DNA of 64,000 bases from JAEUOS01 sp046160545 (GCA_046160545.1 JBJXGS010000247.1:3417-67416), one strand, 5' to 3'. Positions 43,886-54,317 are shown, numbered from the stretch's first letter. Numbers and translations are program-made. The notes: a model not told the origin generated them from the sequence alone.

Positions 43886-45034
43886 ATGCGCGTACAGCTG
43901 CTCGTCCCCGACATGCCGGATGCGGCCGAACTCCTGCCATGGCTGCGACGCATCGATGCCAATCGCTGGTACACGAACTTCGGTCCCCTCGCGGGGGAAC
44001 TGGAGGCTCGCCTGCGGGGAGTACTGCAGGCAGGTCGCGAGAAACCCCTGCACGTGACCTGCGTTTCCAACGCGACCGCTGGAATCGAGCTGGCGCTCAC
44101 CGCATTAGGCCTGCGGCCGGGCGCGCGCGTCCTGGTGCCAGCCTTGACCTTTGTCGCCACCGCTACTGCGATCGTCCGCGCCGGCTTTGAACCTGTCGTG
44201 GCCGACGTCGACGCCGGGACCTGGACCCTGACACCGGCGATTGCGCAAGCGGCCTGTGCAGCGATGCCGATCGACGCCGTGCTGACCGTGGCAACCTTCG
44301 GCGTCCCGCACGAGATTGCCGAATGGGACGCCTTTGGCGCCTGTACGAAAGTCCCCACCCTGATCGACGCAGCCGGGGCCTGGGGCAACCAGCGCAGCGA
44401 CGGGCACACACCTGTGATCTTCAGCCTGCACGCGACAAAGTCGCTAGGTGCCGGCGAAGGTGGACTCATCGCCAGTACCGACCCTGATCTCGTGAGCCGC
44501 ATCCGCCGCGCTTCGAATTTCGGCATCAACCTGGATGCAGAGGCAACAACGCCTGTCGGCCAGGTCGCGCAATCCGGGACCAACGCCAAGCTGTCTGAAT
44601 ACCACGCCGCTGTCGGCCTCGCGAACCTTTTGCGATGGAACGAACGTGCTGCGCTACGCCGTACGCTGATGGCGGACATGCGCGCGCGCCTCGCCGCCGT
44701 GCCCGGACTTGAGCCGGTCTGGCAGCAAGGCGGCGCGGACCTGGTGCGTTCCCTTCTATGTTTCGGCGTCGCCTCCAGCGCGCAGCGCGAAGCAATCGAA
44801 GTTGCCTGTGCCCGCGCCGGCGTCGCGACACGACGCTGGTATCTGCCGACGCTGGATCGCCACCCTGCCTTTGCAGCCTGCAACCGCATCGGCGAACTGC
44901 CGGTAGCCAAGCAACTTGACGCGACCCTGATCGGACTGCCGTTTCATTTGCATTTTTCGACTTCGGACATGGAAACGGTGATCGCAGCTGTCGAAAGCGG
45001 GGTCACGCAATCAGGTGCCATCGCCGACTCTTGA
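43886..45034 (+). CDS. DegT/DnrJ/EryC1/StrS-family aminotransferase
   Basis: A 382-residue PLP enzyme of the sugar aminotransferase family. It has SNATAGIELAL near residue 60, the cofactor aspartate in LIDAAGAWG near 170 and the Schiff-base lysine in FSLHATKSLGAGEGG near 190. Members add an amino group to nucleotide-activated keto sugars for surface polysaccharides, or act on lipid carriers. It begins 15 bases after moaC and converges on the three glycosyltransferase genes, so a role in making an amino-sugar for the pilin locus is possible but not shown. Confidence 0.8.
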   Translation: MRVQLLVPDMPDAAELLPWLRRIDANRWYTNFGPLAGELEARLRGVLQAGREKPLHVTCVSNATAGIELALTALGLRPGARVLVPALTFVATATAIVRAGFEPVVADVDAGTWTLTPAIAQAACAAMPIDAVLTVATFGVPHEIAEWDAFGACTKVPTLIDAAGAWGNQRSDGHTPVIFSLHATKSLGAGEGGLIASTDPDLVSRIRRASNFGINLDAEATTPVGQVAQSGTNAKLSEYHAAVGLANLLRWNERAALRRTLMADMRARLAAVPGLEPVWQQGGADLVRSLLCFGVASSAQREAIEVACARAGVATRRWYLPTLDRHPAFAACNRIGELPVAKQLDATLIGLPFHLHFSTSDMETVIAAVESGVTQSGAIADS

Positions 45035-45058
45035 GGCGGGCGCACACCCGGACTGGTC

Positions 45059-47050
45059 TCAGCAGGCCAGCCTGTGCAGGTCGGTGAGCGTGTGACAACC
45101 CTTAAGGTCCGCGCGGCTGAGTGTTTTGCCGAATTCGGTATCGAAGCAGACGCTCAATTCAAGCACTTCGATCGAATCCCATTCGCACAATTCGGTCAGT
45201 TCGGTCTGCGGGCCAAGGTCCATGGAGTCACCCAGGTCAAGGGCCCGGCGCAGCACTGCGGAAAGTCTTGCAAAGTCCGGTGCCAGCCGTCCTGCGACGG
45301 CAGCCGGGCCGGCCGGCGATTTGCCTTCGGGAAGATCCGCCCGCCCCCGTGTCCAGATATGCCACATGGTGCGATACCCGAACTCAAGTTCGCGCGCCAG
45401 CCCGCGGGCATCCAGGTAGGGGCTGCCTGCCATGCGGGCACGCAGATCGCGGCGCAATGATTCCAATCGGTGCGGATCGCGTGCAAGCCTGATCGCGATG
45501 GCTACATACGCATCAAGATCGGCAGCACAGAGATCTGCCAGGTCCACAGTTGAAAGAACAGCTCTGGAAACGCGTCCGATTTCCTCATCGCAAGCCAAGC
45601 TCACCACCGGAACTCCCATCCACATCGTATGCAAGGTGGTCGTACCCCCGTTGTACGGAAACGGGTCGAATGCGATATCGACACTGCGAACCAGGTCCAG
45701 AAACCCTGCCAGCGGCTGGTTGGCATGTACTTCAAGGCGCTCGGCGCCAAGCCCGGCGCGCGCAAAGCGATCTACCACTGCCGCACGGCGTGCCGGCTCG
45801 TCGGCGCCCGCCGCGACCACGACCAGGCGCGATCCAGGCACCCCATTGACAGCGCGTACCCAGGCCGCGACGGCCGCATCGCCCACCTTGGTGAGGTTGT
45901 TGAAAGATCCGAACCGGACATGACCGTTGGCGCGCCGGGGCGATTCGCCACATGGTGGGCTCTCGCGGGCAGGCGCCCAGTTGAACATGCACGGCAGTCG
46001 GAACAGGCGCTCCGCATAGAGGGGCTGGACCTCCGCTGGACAAAATGCCGCATCGGTAATGCGGTAGTCGATACTGGCAAGCCCGGTCGTGTTCATATAG
46101 CCGAACCACGAAGCCTGGACCGGCGCCGGCCGCATGGCGAAAACGGGCAGGCGGTTGCCGCCGGTGTGTCCGGAGAGGTCGACCAGCACGTCGATCGCGT
46201 CAGCGCGGATGCGCGCGGCAAAGGCCGCGTCGTCCAGCCGGTCGACGCGTATCCAGTGGTCTGCATTTGCAGCAAGACGCTCCGTCATCGCGTCGCCACG
46301 GCCGGACTGGTTGTCGTAGCAAAAGATCTCGACTTTGCTGCGGTCGTGGTTCTCCAGAACCGCAGCGATGAAAAACGCGACCGAATGCAAGCGCAGATCG
46401 GCCGATACATAGGCCACGCGCAGGCGCCGCTGCGGGTCACGGTCGTTGCTGTGCGGCTGCCGCGTCGCAGCCACGCGCTGTTCCACCGCCCGCCCCCAGG
46501 CGAGGTGCTCATCCGCGATCGTCCGGCGCGACAGCCCGGGCATGTGGTTGAGCATGAACAGCCGATTGCTGTGAACGTGATCGGCCTCTGGTTCGGCCGC
46601 CAGAGAGCGCTCGATCTCAGCGAGCGCCGCGTCGAAGCGGCCCAGTTGGAATAGCACCCCGCCCACGCACGCGATCAGACCCGGACGTGCCTCAACCGAT
46701 ACGGCACGTTCGAAATCCGTCAGCGCCTCGGTCAAGCGACCCAGTGCACTCTTGGCAAAGGCTCGCGTGCACAGGGAATCGATGTGTCCGGGCGCGCGCG
46801 CCAGCACCGCGTCGCAGAGATCGATGGCCTCGGCATGCTCGCCGGCAGCCTGGTGCAAGACAGCACGCCCGTGTAGCGCTGCGATCGAATCGGGCTCAAG
46901 CGCGAGGGCGCGTTCGAAGCACATGACGGCGTCGGCAAACTCGGCCCGCCCGATGTGCGCCACGGCCTGCCCGCACCATTGTTCCGCGCTCATCCTGGTC
47001 CCGCGGCGACGCGGCGCGAGAGTCTGCAATAAACGAGCAAACACGCTCAT
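45059..47050 (-). CDS. TPR + GT41-family glycosyltransferase with C-terminal acyl-carrier-like domain
   Basis: A 663-residue protein. Tetratricopeptide repeats cover about residues 25-190, then a SPINDLY/OGT-like GT41 catalytic region (VAYVSADLRLHSVAFF, VDLSGHTGGNRL, FGSFNNLTKVGD with the lysine at the UDP-binding position, and FDPFPYNGGTTTLHTMWMG). The C-terminus (about 588-663) has a carrier-protein fold pattern with CEWDSIEVLEL, whose serine (residue 626) is in the position that takes phosphopantetheine. Its ATG at 47050 overlaps the preceding stop (ATGA). GT41 enzymes glycosylate protein Ser/Thr or Asn. The fusion to a carrier domain is unusual. Confidence 0.82.
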   Translation of the reverse strand: MSVFARLLQTLAPRRRGTRMSAEQWCGQAVAHIGRAEFADAVMCFERALALEPDSIAALHGRAVLHQAAGEHAEAIDLCDAVLARAPGHIDSLCTRAFAKSALGRLTEALTDFERAVSVEARPGLIACVGGVLFQLGRFDAALAEIERSLAAEPEADHVHSNRLFMLNHMPGLSRRTIADEHLAWGRAVEQRVAATRQPHSNDRDPQRRLRVAYVSADLRLHSVAFFIAAVLENHDRSKVEIFCYDNQSGRGDAMTERLAANADHWIRVDRLDDAAFAARIRADAIDVLVDLSGHTGGNRLPVFAMRPAPVQASWFGYMNTTGLASIDYRITDAAFCPAEVQPLYAERLFRLPCMFNWAPARESPPCGESPRRANGHVRFGSFNNLTKVGDAAVAAWVRAVNGVPGSRLVVVAAGADEPARRAAVVDRFARAGLGAERLEVHANQPLAGFLDLVRSVDIAFDPFPYNGGTTTLHTMWMGVPVVSLACDEEIGRVSRAVLSTVDLADLCAADLDAYVAIAIRLARDPHRLESLRRDLRARMAGSPYLDARGLARELEFGYRTMWHIWTRGRADLPEGKSPAGPAAVAGRLAPDFARLSAVLRRALDLGDSMDLGPQTELTELCEWDSIEVLELSVCFDTEFGKTLSRADLKGCHTLTDLHRLAC

Positions 47051-49008
47051 GCCCGGGCGCCGCGGCGCACACAAAACGCCGCCGGGGCCTCGCCCGCAAG
47101 TCTGCGAAAGTGCATTTCGGCGAGCGCCGCCTCGAAATGGCGGGTGTAGGCGTGGGTATCAAATAGCGGTGCGGACATGCGGTTCAGCGCCAGGTGCGCG
47201 CGCAAGCCGCGCAGGCGTACAGCATCGCACGCCAACGACACCGCAAGCGCTTCATAGGAAGATGCGTCAGAACAGACCAGTTCATCGAGGCCAACCGCGT
47301 GCAGCAGGCTCGCGCCAACCCGCGAACCAAAACTGTCGCCCAGGCAGGTGATCATCGGCAGGCCGGCCCACAGGACATCACTGCCGGTGGTGTGGCCGTT
47401 GACGAGTAGCGTGTCCAGGCACAGGTCCGCCAGCGCGATGCGTGCAAGGTGTTGATCCTTGGGAACGATCGAAGCCATGACCAGCCTGGCCGGATCGATC
47501 CCGCGGGCACTCGCCTCGCGCAGCAGGTTGCGGCGCGCGTCCGCCTCGTTGGCGAGCAGCCACAACACCGATCCCGGCACCTGGTCGAGAATGCGCATCC
47601 AGATCGAAAAAACACGCGGCTCGATCTTGTAGGTGGCATTGAACGACGCGAACACGAAGGCGTCGGCCGGCAGCCCCTCCCTCTCGCGCGAGGGCTGCTC
47701 AGTGGCGATTCTCTGCTCCCGGTCATTGGGCTGGTAGCACTCCGGCAAGGTCACGACATGCTCGGAATACCATTCCTCATCGCCGGGAGGCACGACGATG
47801 CGATCCGCGATCAGGTAGTCGACGAAACCGGCGGCCATGGTGCCCGGATAGCCGAGAAAGCTGACCTGCAGCGGCGCAGGGCGGAACGCCACAATCTCGG
47901 TGCGCGCATCGCCGGTATAGCCTTTCAGGTCGATCAGGATGTCGATACCCTGTCCGGCGATTAGCGCAGCTGCGTCGTGTGCCGCCAACTCCCGAACATC
48001 ATGGAATGCTTCGAATGCAGCCACGGCTTCCCGCCGCAAGGCGCTGCCATCGTCCGGGCCGGCCGAAAACGCATGCCAGCAAAAGGTCCGTCGATCGTGC
48101 GCGGCAAGCACACCGCGCAACAGTTGCATCGTCGGATGGTGATGCAGGTCGGATGAGAGGTAGCCCACCCGTATGCGCCCATCGCGGGCGGGCGCGCAGG
48201 CGGGCATGATCGGCTGCGCGACTGCCGCACCAGCCTCATAGTGCAGGGCGGTACGCCGCGCTGCCGCGTAGCGCGCGCGCCGGGACGTCACGACGCATTC
48301 GGCCAGATACGGCGCAAGCATTGGCGCGCTCGCAAGATCTGCACGGTCTGCGAGCTCCTCGAAGAATTCGGCAAGCTCGGCGGCGGGATAGGCCCAGTCG
48401 CACAACAACGCCATCGGCCGGAAACGCAGCAAGTGAACTGTCGGCTGGTTCGGATCGAGGGCCAGAGCCCGCTCGAGATGGGCCAACGCGTCGATGCCGG
48501 GCACCCGCTCCGCGAGCCCTGCCAGCATCACGTGCAAGCGCGCCCGGTCGAGCTCCGGGATCGGCTGCTCAAGGCCGGCCTCGATGCGCGCGCGAGCGGC
48601 CGCTGGTTCACCAATCGCCAGCAGCAATGCCACCAGATTGTCTAGCGCACCTGCCAGCCCCGGCTCGGTACCAACGGCGGCTTCGAGATGCGCGCGCGCC
48701 TCATCGATCCTGCCCACTCGCTGCAGCACCATGCCCAGGTTGGCGCGATAGATTGGACTTTCGGGGTCGTACTTGACTGCGATGCGAATAGACTCGGCCG
48801 CCAGCGTCAGTTGCCCGCGCTCGAACTCGACCAGCCCGCGCAAATGCAGGGCCTTGGGGTCATGCGGGTGACGGTGCAAGTAACCCGCGAGTGCACTATC
48901 GCCGTCAGGGTGGCCGTCGCGAATCAGGTCGCGTATGTGCAGCAGTTCGGCCTCGACATCATGCTGCGAACGGCCACGTGCGACGCGCCGCAACAACTCC
49001 TTCAGCAT
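47047..49008 (-). CDS. TPR + GT41-family glycosyltransferase (second)
   Basis: A 653-residue protein with TPR repeats at about 40-190 and the GT41 core: VGYLSSDLHHHPTMQLL, IDLKGYTGDARTEIV, FASFNATYKIEPRVFSIW and LVNGHTTGSDVLWAGLPM. It is paralogous to the neighbours on both sides. The start at 49008 was chosen at MLKELLRR; the open frame extends to 49098 but overlaps the coding end of the next gene. It is four bases from the gene below it and seven bases overlapping the one above. Confidence 0.83.
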   Translation of the reverse strand: MLKELLRRVARGRSQHDVEAELLHIRDLIRDGHPDGDSALAGYLHRHPHDPKALHLRGLVEFERGQLTLAAESIRIAVKYDPESPIYRANLGMVLQRVGRIDEARAHLEAAVGTEPGLAGALDNLVALLLAIGEPAAARARIEAGLEQPIPELDRARLHVMLAGLAERVPGIDALAHLERALALDPNQPTVHLLRFRPMALLCDWAYPAAELAEFFEELADRADLASAPMLAPYLAECVVTSRRARYAAARRTALHYEAGAAVAQPIMPACAPARDGRIRVGYLSSDLHHHPTMQLLRGVLAAHDRRTFCWHAFSAGPDDGSALRREAVAAFEAFHDVRELAAHDAAALIAGQGIDILIDLKGYTGDARTEIVAFRPAPLQVSFLGYPGTMAAGFVDYLIADRIVVPPGDEEWYSEHVVTLPECYQPNDREQRIATEQPSREREGLPADAFVFASFNATYKIEPRVFSIWMRILDQVPGSVLWLLANEADARRNLLREASARGIDPARLVMASIVPKDQHLARIALADLCLDTLLVNGHTTGSDVLWAGLPMITCLGDSFGSRVGASLLHAVGLDELVCSDASSYEALAVSLACDAVRLRGLRAHLALNRMSAPLFDTHAYTRHFEAALAEMHFRRLAGEAPAAFCVRRGARA

Positions 49009-50903
49009 CGACGCCCCGCCAGTTCCGACAAGGCGTTCGCGAACGCTGCGACCGGGCGCGCCGCATCCAGGCGCGCCGGCACCCGTTCGCGCAGGCAAGC
49101 GACGAGATCGTCTCGCAATCGGGTCGAATTTGCGACCGCGACGGCACGCTCTACGTAGTCAGCGCGGTCTGCGGCGATGCAGGCATCGATTTCCAGGGCG
49201 CGCAAGCGCGCGTAGGCGTAGCGCGAGCGCAGGAAGCGTCCCGGCAAAGTCAGCACCGGAACGTTGAGCGCAAGCGCCTCCATGGTCGTGTTGCCGCCGC
49301 CAAAGTGCGGCGTGTCGAGGATCACCGCGGCATCATGGACGGTATCCAGATAGCGCTCATAGTCCATGCGCGGCAACAGACGCACGCGCTCCATGGCACT
49401 GCCGAGGGAGCGCGCGAGGCGCTCGCTGACCAGCCGGTTGACGCGAGAAGCAACGTCACCGAAGAGCAACACTTCGGCGTGGACGTCCCTGGCCAGGATC
49501 GCCTTGATTGTGAGGTCGAAGTCCGGATGCAGCTTCATTACCGTCTGGGTGCATGCATAGCGAATTCCCGCGGCGCGCGGCCGCAGGCGTGGCGCAGGAA
49601 GGTCGGCAACTGCCAGGAAGAAGCCTTCGACACGTACCAGGCGCTCGGAATAGTGTGCGTCGGCATCGTCCGGCTCGGCGAGCGCGTCCGACAAATAGCA
49701 GTCGATGGTGTCGATACCGGTGGTCGAAGGATGGCCCGCACAGGCACACTGCACGGGTGCTAGGCGCCAGAAAGCGAGAAACCAGGTGAAGGGGTCCATA
49801 CCGAGGTCGGGGTAGACCAGAAGGTCGAGTTGCGCGCGCCCAATCAGCGTGGCGGCCGCCTCAACATCGGTTCCCAGGACCTCGAAGCGGTCCGCCGTGG
49901 CGCGAAACGCCCGGGCCAGCGGATCATCCACAGACGGTCCCGCGACCGGGGCAGCGTAGAGGATCACCTCGAACTTCTCACGCGGCAAGCCCTCGATCAG
50001 GCGCAGAAACGCCCGCCCCACCGAGTGCGCGTAAAAGTATGCGGACACAAGGCCAACACGCAGGCGCGCACCGCCAGGGTCGCCGGAGGCGCGCGACTGC
50101 TGCGCTGCCCGGTAGCCGCGGCGGACGATACGCGCGATTCTTTGCAGGTCGATCTTGTCGTCCATGCCGTGATACGCCAGATAAAACGGGGTGCGCCCCA
50201 CCTCTGCTTCCGGCTTCACGAGCAACGGAGGGTCAGCCTCCAGTTCCTCAAGGTCGCGCCGCAGTTCATCCCGCGTCTGTTCGATCTCCGCGACAGTGTC
50301 GTAGACCGCAGCAACGGTCAGGGCGCGCCGGACCGATGCCGCCGAAACCTTCCGCGATCCAGGAGGGCGGAGAACGCGTCGCGCCTGCGTGATTTCCCCT
50401 TCCCGGTAAAGCATTTCGGAAAGGTTCGCCGCAGCTTCGGCGAAGTCGGGCTTGAGTTCAAGAACTCGCGCAAGGTCATGGCGCGCGCCCTCACGATCAC
50501 CGGCCTCGAAACGCCAGCCGGCCAGCCGAAACAGGAGTTGGGCATCGCTCGCAGCCGGGTGCCCGGAACGCATGACCGGGTCCAGGGCCGCGACCGCTTC
50601 TGCCAGAGCGCCGGACTCGGCAAGCGCCTGCGCGAGTTCAACGGCATATGCGGGTTCATTCGAATCCACCGCACAGGCTTCGCGCAGCAATGTCAGTCTC
50701 TCTGCAGGCGCACCGCGCTGGCCGGCGACAAAACTTGCCAGGAACGCCGCAGCCGCCCGACTGCCGGCGCGCCGTAAAGCTTCGGAACTTGAAAGCGCCA
50801 GAGGCAGGTCGCCACGCGCCAGTGCGGCAAAGCCGGCCTCGAGCGTGCCCCGCGGATCAGGAGCAGCGGAACGGCGAAACAGGCTCGCCAGAATGGACTT
50901 CAT
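49002..50903 (-). CDS. TPR + divergent GT41-like glycosyltransferase (third)
   Basis: A 633-residue protein with N-terminal TPR-like helices (to about 190) and a more divergent GT41-like region: VGLVSAYFYAHSVGRAFL, VYPDLGMDPFTWFLAFW, CTQTVMKLHPDFDLTIKAIL and DTPHFGGGNTTMEALALNVPV. The APVQCACAGHPSTTG stretch fits the OGT superfamily. It is the first glycosyltransferase gene after the pilins; the gap to the upstream pilin stop contains a terminator, so it may also have its own weak promoter. It overlaps the second glycosyltransferase by seven bases. Confidence 0.78.
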   Translation of the reverse strand: MKSILASLFRRSAAPDPRGTLEAGFAALARGDLPLALSSSEALRRAGSRAAAAFLASFVAGQRGAPAERLTLLREACAVDSNEPAYAVELAQALAESGALAEAVAALDPVMRSGHPAASDAQLLFRLAGWRFEAGDREGARHDLARVLELKPDFAEAAANLSEMLYREGEITQARRVLRPPGSRKVSAASVRRALTVAAVYDTVAEIEQTRDELRRDLEELEADPPLLVKPEAEVGRTPFYLAYHGMDDKIDLQRIARIVRRGYRAAQQSRASGDPGGARLRVGLVSAYFYAHSVGRAFLRLIEGLPREKFEVILYAAPVAGPSVDDPLARAFRATADRFEVLGTDVEAAATLIGRAQLDLLVYPDLGMDPFTWFLAFWRLAPVQCACAGHPSTTGIDTIDCYLSDALAEPDDADAHYSERLVRVEGFFLAVADLPAPRLRPRAAGIRYACTQTVMKLHPDFDLTIKAILARDVHAEVLLFGDVASRVNRLVSERLARSLGSAMERVRLLPRMDYERYLDTVHDAAVILDTPHFGGGNTTMEALALNVPVLTLPGRFLRSRYAYARLRALEIDACIAADRADYVERAVAVANSTRLRDDLVACLRERVPARLDAARPVAAFANALSELAGRRC

Positions 50904-51012
50904 GACCGCCTCGCGGTACGGCGACGCTTAGGGCCAGGAACCGGCAAGGTTGGTATCACGCGAGGATTTTGGCACGGATACCCAAAAGCAGCGCTGCGTC
51001 AAAAACACCAAC

Positions 51013-51037
51013 AAAAAGCCCCTCCGGAGAGGGGCCA
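51013..51037 (-). terminator. rho-independent terminator after pilin 1
   Basis: On the minus strand GCCCCTC/GAGGGGC pairs around a 4-base loop, followed by TTTTT. The same structure follows pilin 2. Confidence 0.8.
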
Positions 51038-51057
51038 CATCCTGCGAAAAGGCCGGC

Positions 51058-51471
51058 TTAGCGGCAGGTCGCGGGCATGTACTTCGAAGGCGTTCCCGCG
51101 CAGGAACAGGTGATCGTTCCGGTCGTGGAGCAGAACGTCGGGGTGATCGTGATGGTAATGCCCTGGCCGATCGACGTGGCAGCTGTATTGCCGTTGATGA
51201 CGATCGTGCCACCCGCATCGACTGAACCGGCGGAAATCTTGCCGACCGTGTTAAACGTCAGGCCAGCACCGGCGTTAGCGGAGTCGCTGTCGGTCTGGTA
51301 CTTCTCGGAAATCGCAGTGCGAAACGAGCTGCCAGCCAGAATCAGTTCCGAGACCTTGGCGCGAACCGTGTAGTCCTGATAAGCCGGTAGCGCAACAGCC
51401 GCCAAAATGCCGATGATCGCGACCACGATCATCAGTTCGATCAGGGTAAAACCGCGTTGGATCTGTTTCAT
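51058..51471 (-). CDS. pilA: type IV pilin, major subunit-like (copy 1)
   Basis: A 137-residue prepilin with a short leader MKQIQRG cut before Phe, then the methylated FTLIELMIVVAIIGILAAVA helix segment with Glu at position 5 of the mature protein. The C-terminal head is rich in Thr and Ser and has four cysteines near its end (FCSTTGTITCSCAG...ATC). An AGGAGG site lies six bases before the ATG. It is nearly identical to the next copy; it differs at one Asp/Asn and one Cys/Trp position. The gene has its own sigma-54 promoter and terminator. Confidence 0.93.
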   Translation of the reverse strand: MKQIQRGFTLIELMIVVAIIGILAAVALPAYQDYTVRAKVSELILAGSSFRTAISEKYQTDSDSANAGAGLTFNTVGKISAGSVDAGGTIVINGNTAATSIGQGITITITPTFCSTTGTITCSCAGTPSKYMPATCR

Positions 51472-51525
51472 GCAATACCTCCTGGTTGAAAAAGCGGGAA
51501 TGCCTGAGTGGCATGACAACAATTA

Positions 51526-51541
51526 AGCAATTTCCGGGCCA
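51526..51541 (-). promoter_or_regulatory. sigma-54 promoter of pilin 1
   Basis: Reading the minus strand, TGGCCCGGAAATTGCT has the GG and GC elements with ten bases between, matching the -24/-12 consensus except for C in place of A. It lies about 55 bases before the start codon. Confidence 0.8.
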
Positions 51542-51607
51542 ATACTTAAGTGTTTGAAAATAATAGGTTTAAACGATTCCCACAAACGGATTCCCTACCA
51601 TCCTGGA

Positions 51608-51636
51608 CACTGACTGACAATTCTTGTCAGTCAGTG
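51608..51636. promoter_or_regulatory. upstream palindrome, candidate PilR enhancer site (copy 1)
   Basis: CACTGACTGACAA pairs perfectly with TTGTCAGTCAGTG around TTC. Its centre is 81 bp upstream of the sigma-54 -24 end, in the range used by enhancer-binding activators such as PilR. Confidence 0.6.
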
Positions 51637-51794
51637 CTGCAACCAGGGCCTTTTGTGGCTGGGAAGCGTTCCCTGCCAATTTCATCACCGCCTCGCGATG
51701 CGGCGGCGCTTAGGGCCAAGAACCGGCAAGGTTGGTATCACGCGAGGATTTTGGTACGGATACCCTGAAGCAGCGCTGCGTCAAAAACACCAAC

Positions 51795-51818
51795 AAAAAG
51801 CCCCTCCGAAGAGGGGCC
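51795..51818 (-). terminator. rho-independent terminator after pilin 2
   Basis: GCCCCTC and GAGGGGC pair around a CGAA loop (plus-strand reading), followed on the minus strand by a T run. It is equivalent to the one at 51013-51037. Confidence 0.8.
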
Positions 51819-51839
51819 ACATCCTGCGAAAAGGCCGGC

Positions 51840-52253
51840 TTAGCGGCAGGTCGCAGGCATGTACTTCGAAGGCGTTCCCGCGCAGGACCAGGTGATCGTT
51901 CCGGTCGTGGAGCAGAACGTCGGGGTGATCGTGATGGTAATGCCCTGGCCGATCGACGTGGCAGCTGTATTGCCGTTGATGACAATTGTGCCACCCGCAT
52001 TGACTGAACCGGCGGAAATCTTGCCGACCGTGTTGAACGTCAGGCCAGCACCGGCGTTAGCGGAGTCGCTGTCGGTCTGGTACTTCTCGGAAATCGCAGT
52101 CCGAAACGAGCTGCCAGCCAGAATCAGTTCCGAGACCTTGGCGCGAACCGTGTAGTCCTGATAAGCCGGCAGCGCAACAGCCGCCAAAATGCCGATGATC
52201 GCGACCACGATCATCAGTTCGATCAGGGTAAAACCGCGTTGGATCTGTTTCAT
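51840..52253 (-). CDS. pilA: type IV pilin, major subunit-like (copy 2)
   Basis: A 137-residue prepilin identical to copy 1 except at about two positions: Asn instead of Asp in SAGSVNAGG and Trp instead of Cys in TITWSCAG, so it has three head cysteines instead of four. Leader, FTLIELMIVVAIIGIL segment and ribosome-binding site are the same. Its own sigma-54 promoter and upstream palindrome lie at the same distances as in copy 1. The sequence NGNT in the head would suit an N-glycosylation sequon and many Thr are available for O-glycosylation. Confidence 0.93.
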   Translation of the reverse strand: MKQIQRGFTLIELMIVVAIIGILAAVALPAYQDYTVRAKVSELILAGSSFRTAISEKYQTDSDSANAGAGLTFNTVGKISAGSVNAGGTIVINGNTAATSIGQGITITITPTFCSTTGTITWSCAGTPSKYMPATCR

Positions 52254-52304
52254 GCAATACCTCCTGGTTGAAAAAGTGGGAATGCCTGAGCGGCATGACA
52301 ACTC

Positions 52305-52320
52305 TGCAAATTCCGGGCCA
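52305..52320 (-). promoter_or_regulatory. sigma-54 promoter of pilin 2
   Basis: TGGCCCGGAATTTGCA on the minus strand: GG and GC ten bases apart, the same spacing as in copy 1. Confidence 0.8.
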
Positions 52321-52386
52321 ACACTTAAGCACTTGAAAATAAACAGTTTGATTGAATCGCGCGAATGTATTCCCTACCATCCTGGA

Positions 52387-52415
52387 CACTGACTGACGAT
52401 TCTTGTCAATCAGTG
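52387..52415. promoter_or_regulatory. upstream palindrome, candidate PilR enhancer site (copy 2)
   Basis: CACTGACTGACGA and TTGTCAATCAGTG around TTC, with two mismatches against the perfect copy 1 palindrome. Its centre is 81 bp from the -24 end of the promoter, exactly as in copy 1. Confidence 0.55.
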
Positions 52416-52634
52416 CTGCAACCAGGTGCTACTGTGGCTGAGAAGCGCTTTCTGCCTGAGACAAAGCCGCATCCCAGTTCTCGACCTTGAAAGAGATAAA
52501 TATAATCACTTTTTGGAATTTACATACTGTTTTTTATTCTTTTTTGAAATTATCAACGGCGGGTAGGCTTCGGGGTGTGAAATTGACCATGCCGGTTACC
52601 GCGGGAACGGCAGCCCGCGGCCCGCACTCCGCCC
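52416..52634. other. intergenic, AT-rich leader before cysI
   Basis: The rest of the 381-base gap between pilin 2 and cysI holds an AT-rich stretch (about 52485-52555, with ATAAATATAATCAC and a TTTTTT run) that likely carries the cysI promoter. No clear -35/-10 pair with standard spacing was found. Confidence 0.4.

Positions 52635-54317
<1,683 letters not shown>

Larger units (their letters stand above)
50898..52462. repeat. 782-bp tandem duplication carrying the pilin gene
   Basis: Two copies are joined near 51680. The offset is exactly 782 bp for the pilin start and stop codons. The likeness covers the pilin gene, its promoter, the upstream palindrome, the terminator and the downstream sequence; the lower copy even ends in the first bases of the glycosyltransferase gene. 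Confidence 0.85.

Noticed and set aside
51608..51636. Palindrome upstream of pilin 1 read as a rho-independent terminator
   Set aside because: No T run follows on either strand, and its position relative to the sigma-54 promoter is conserved in both copies, which fits an enhancer site better.
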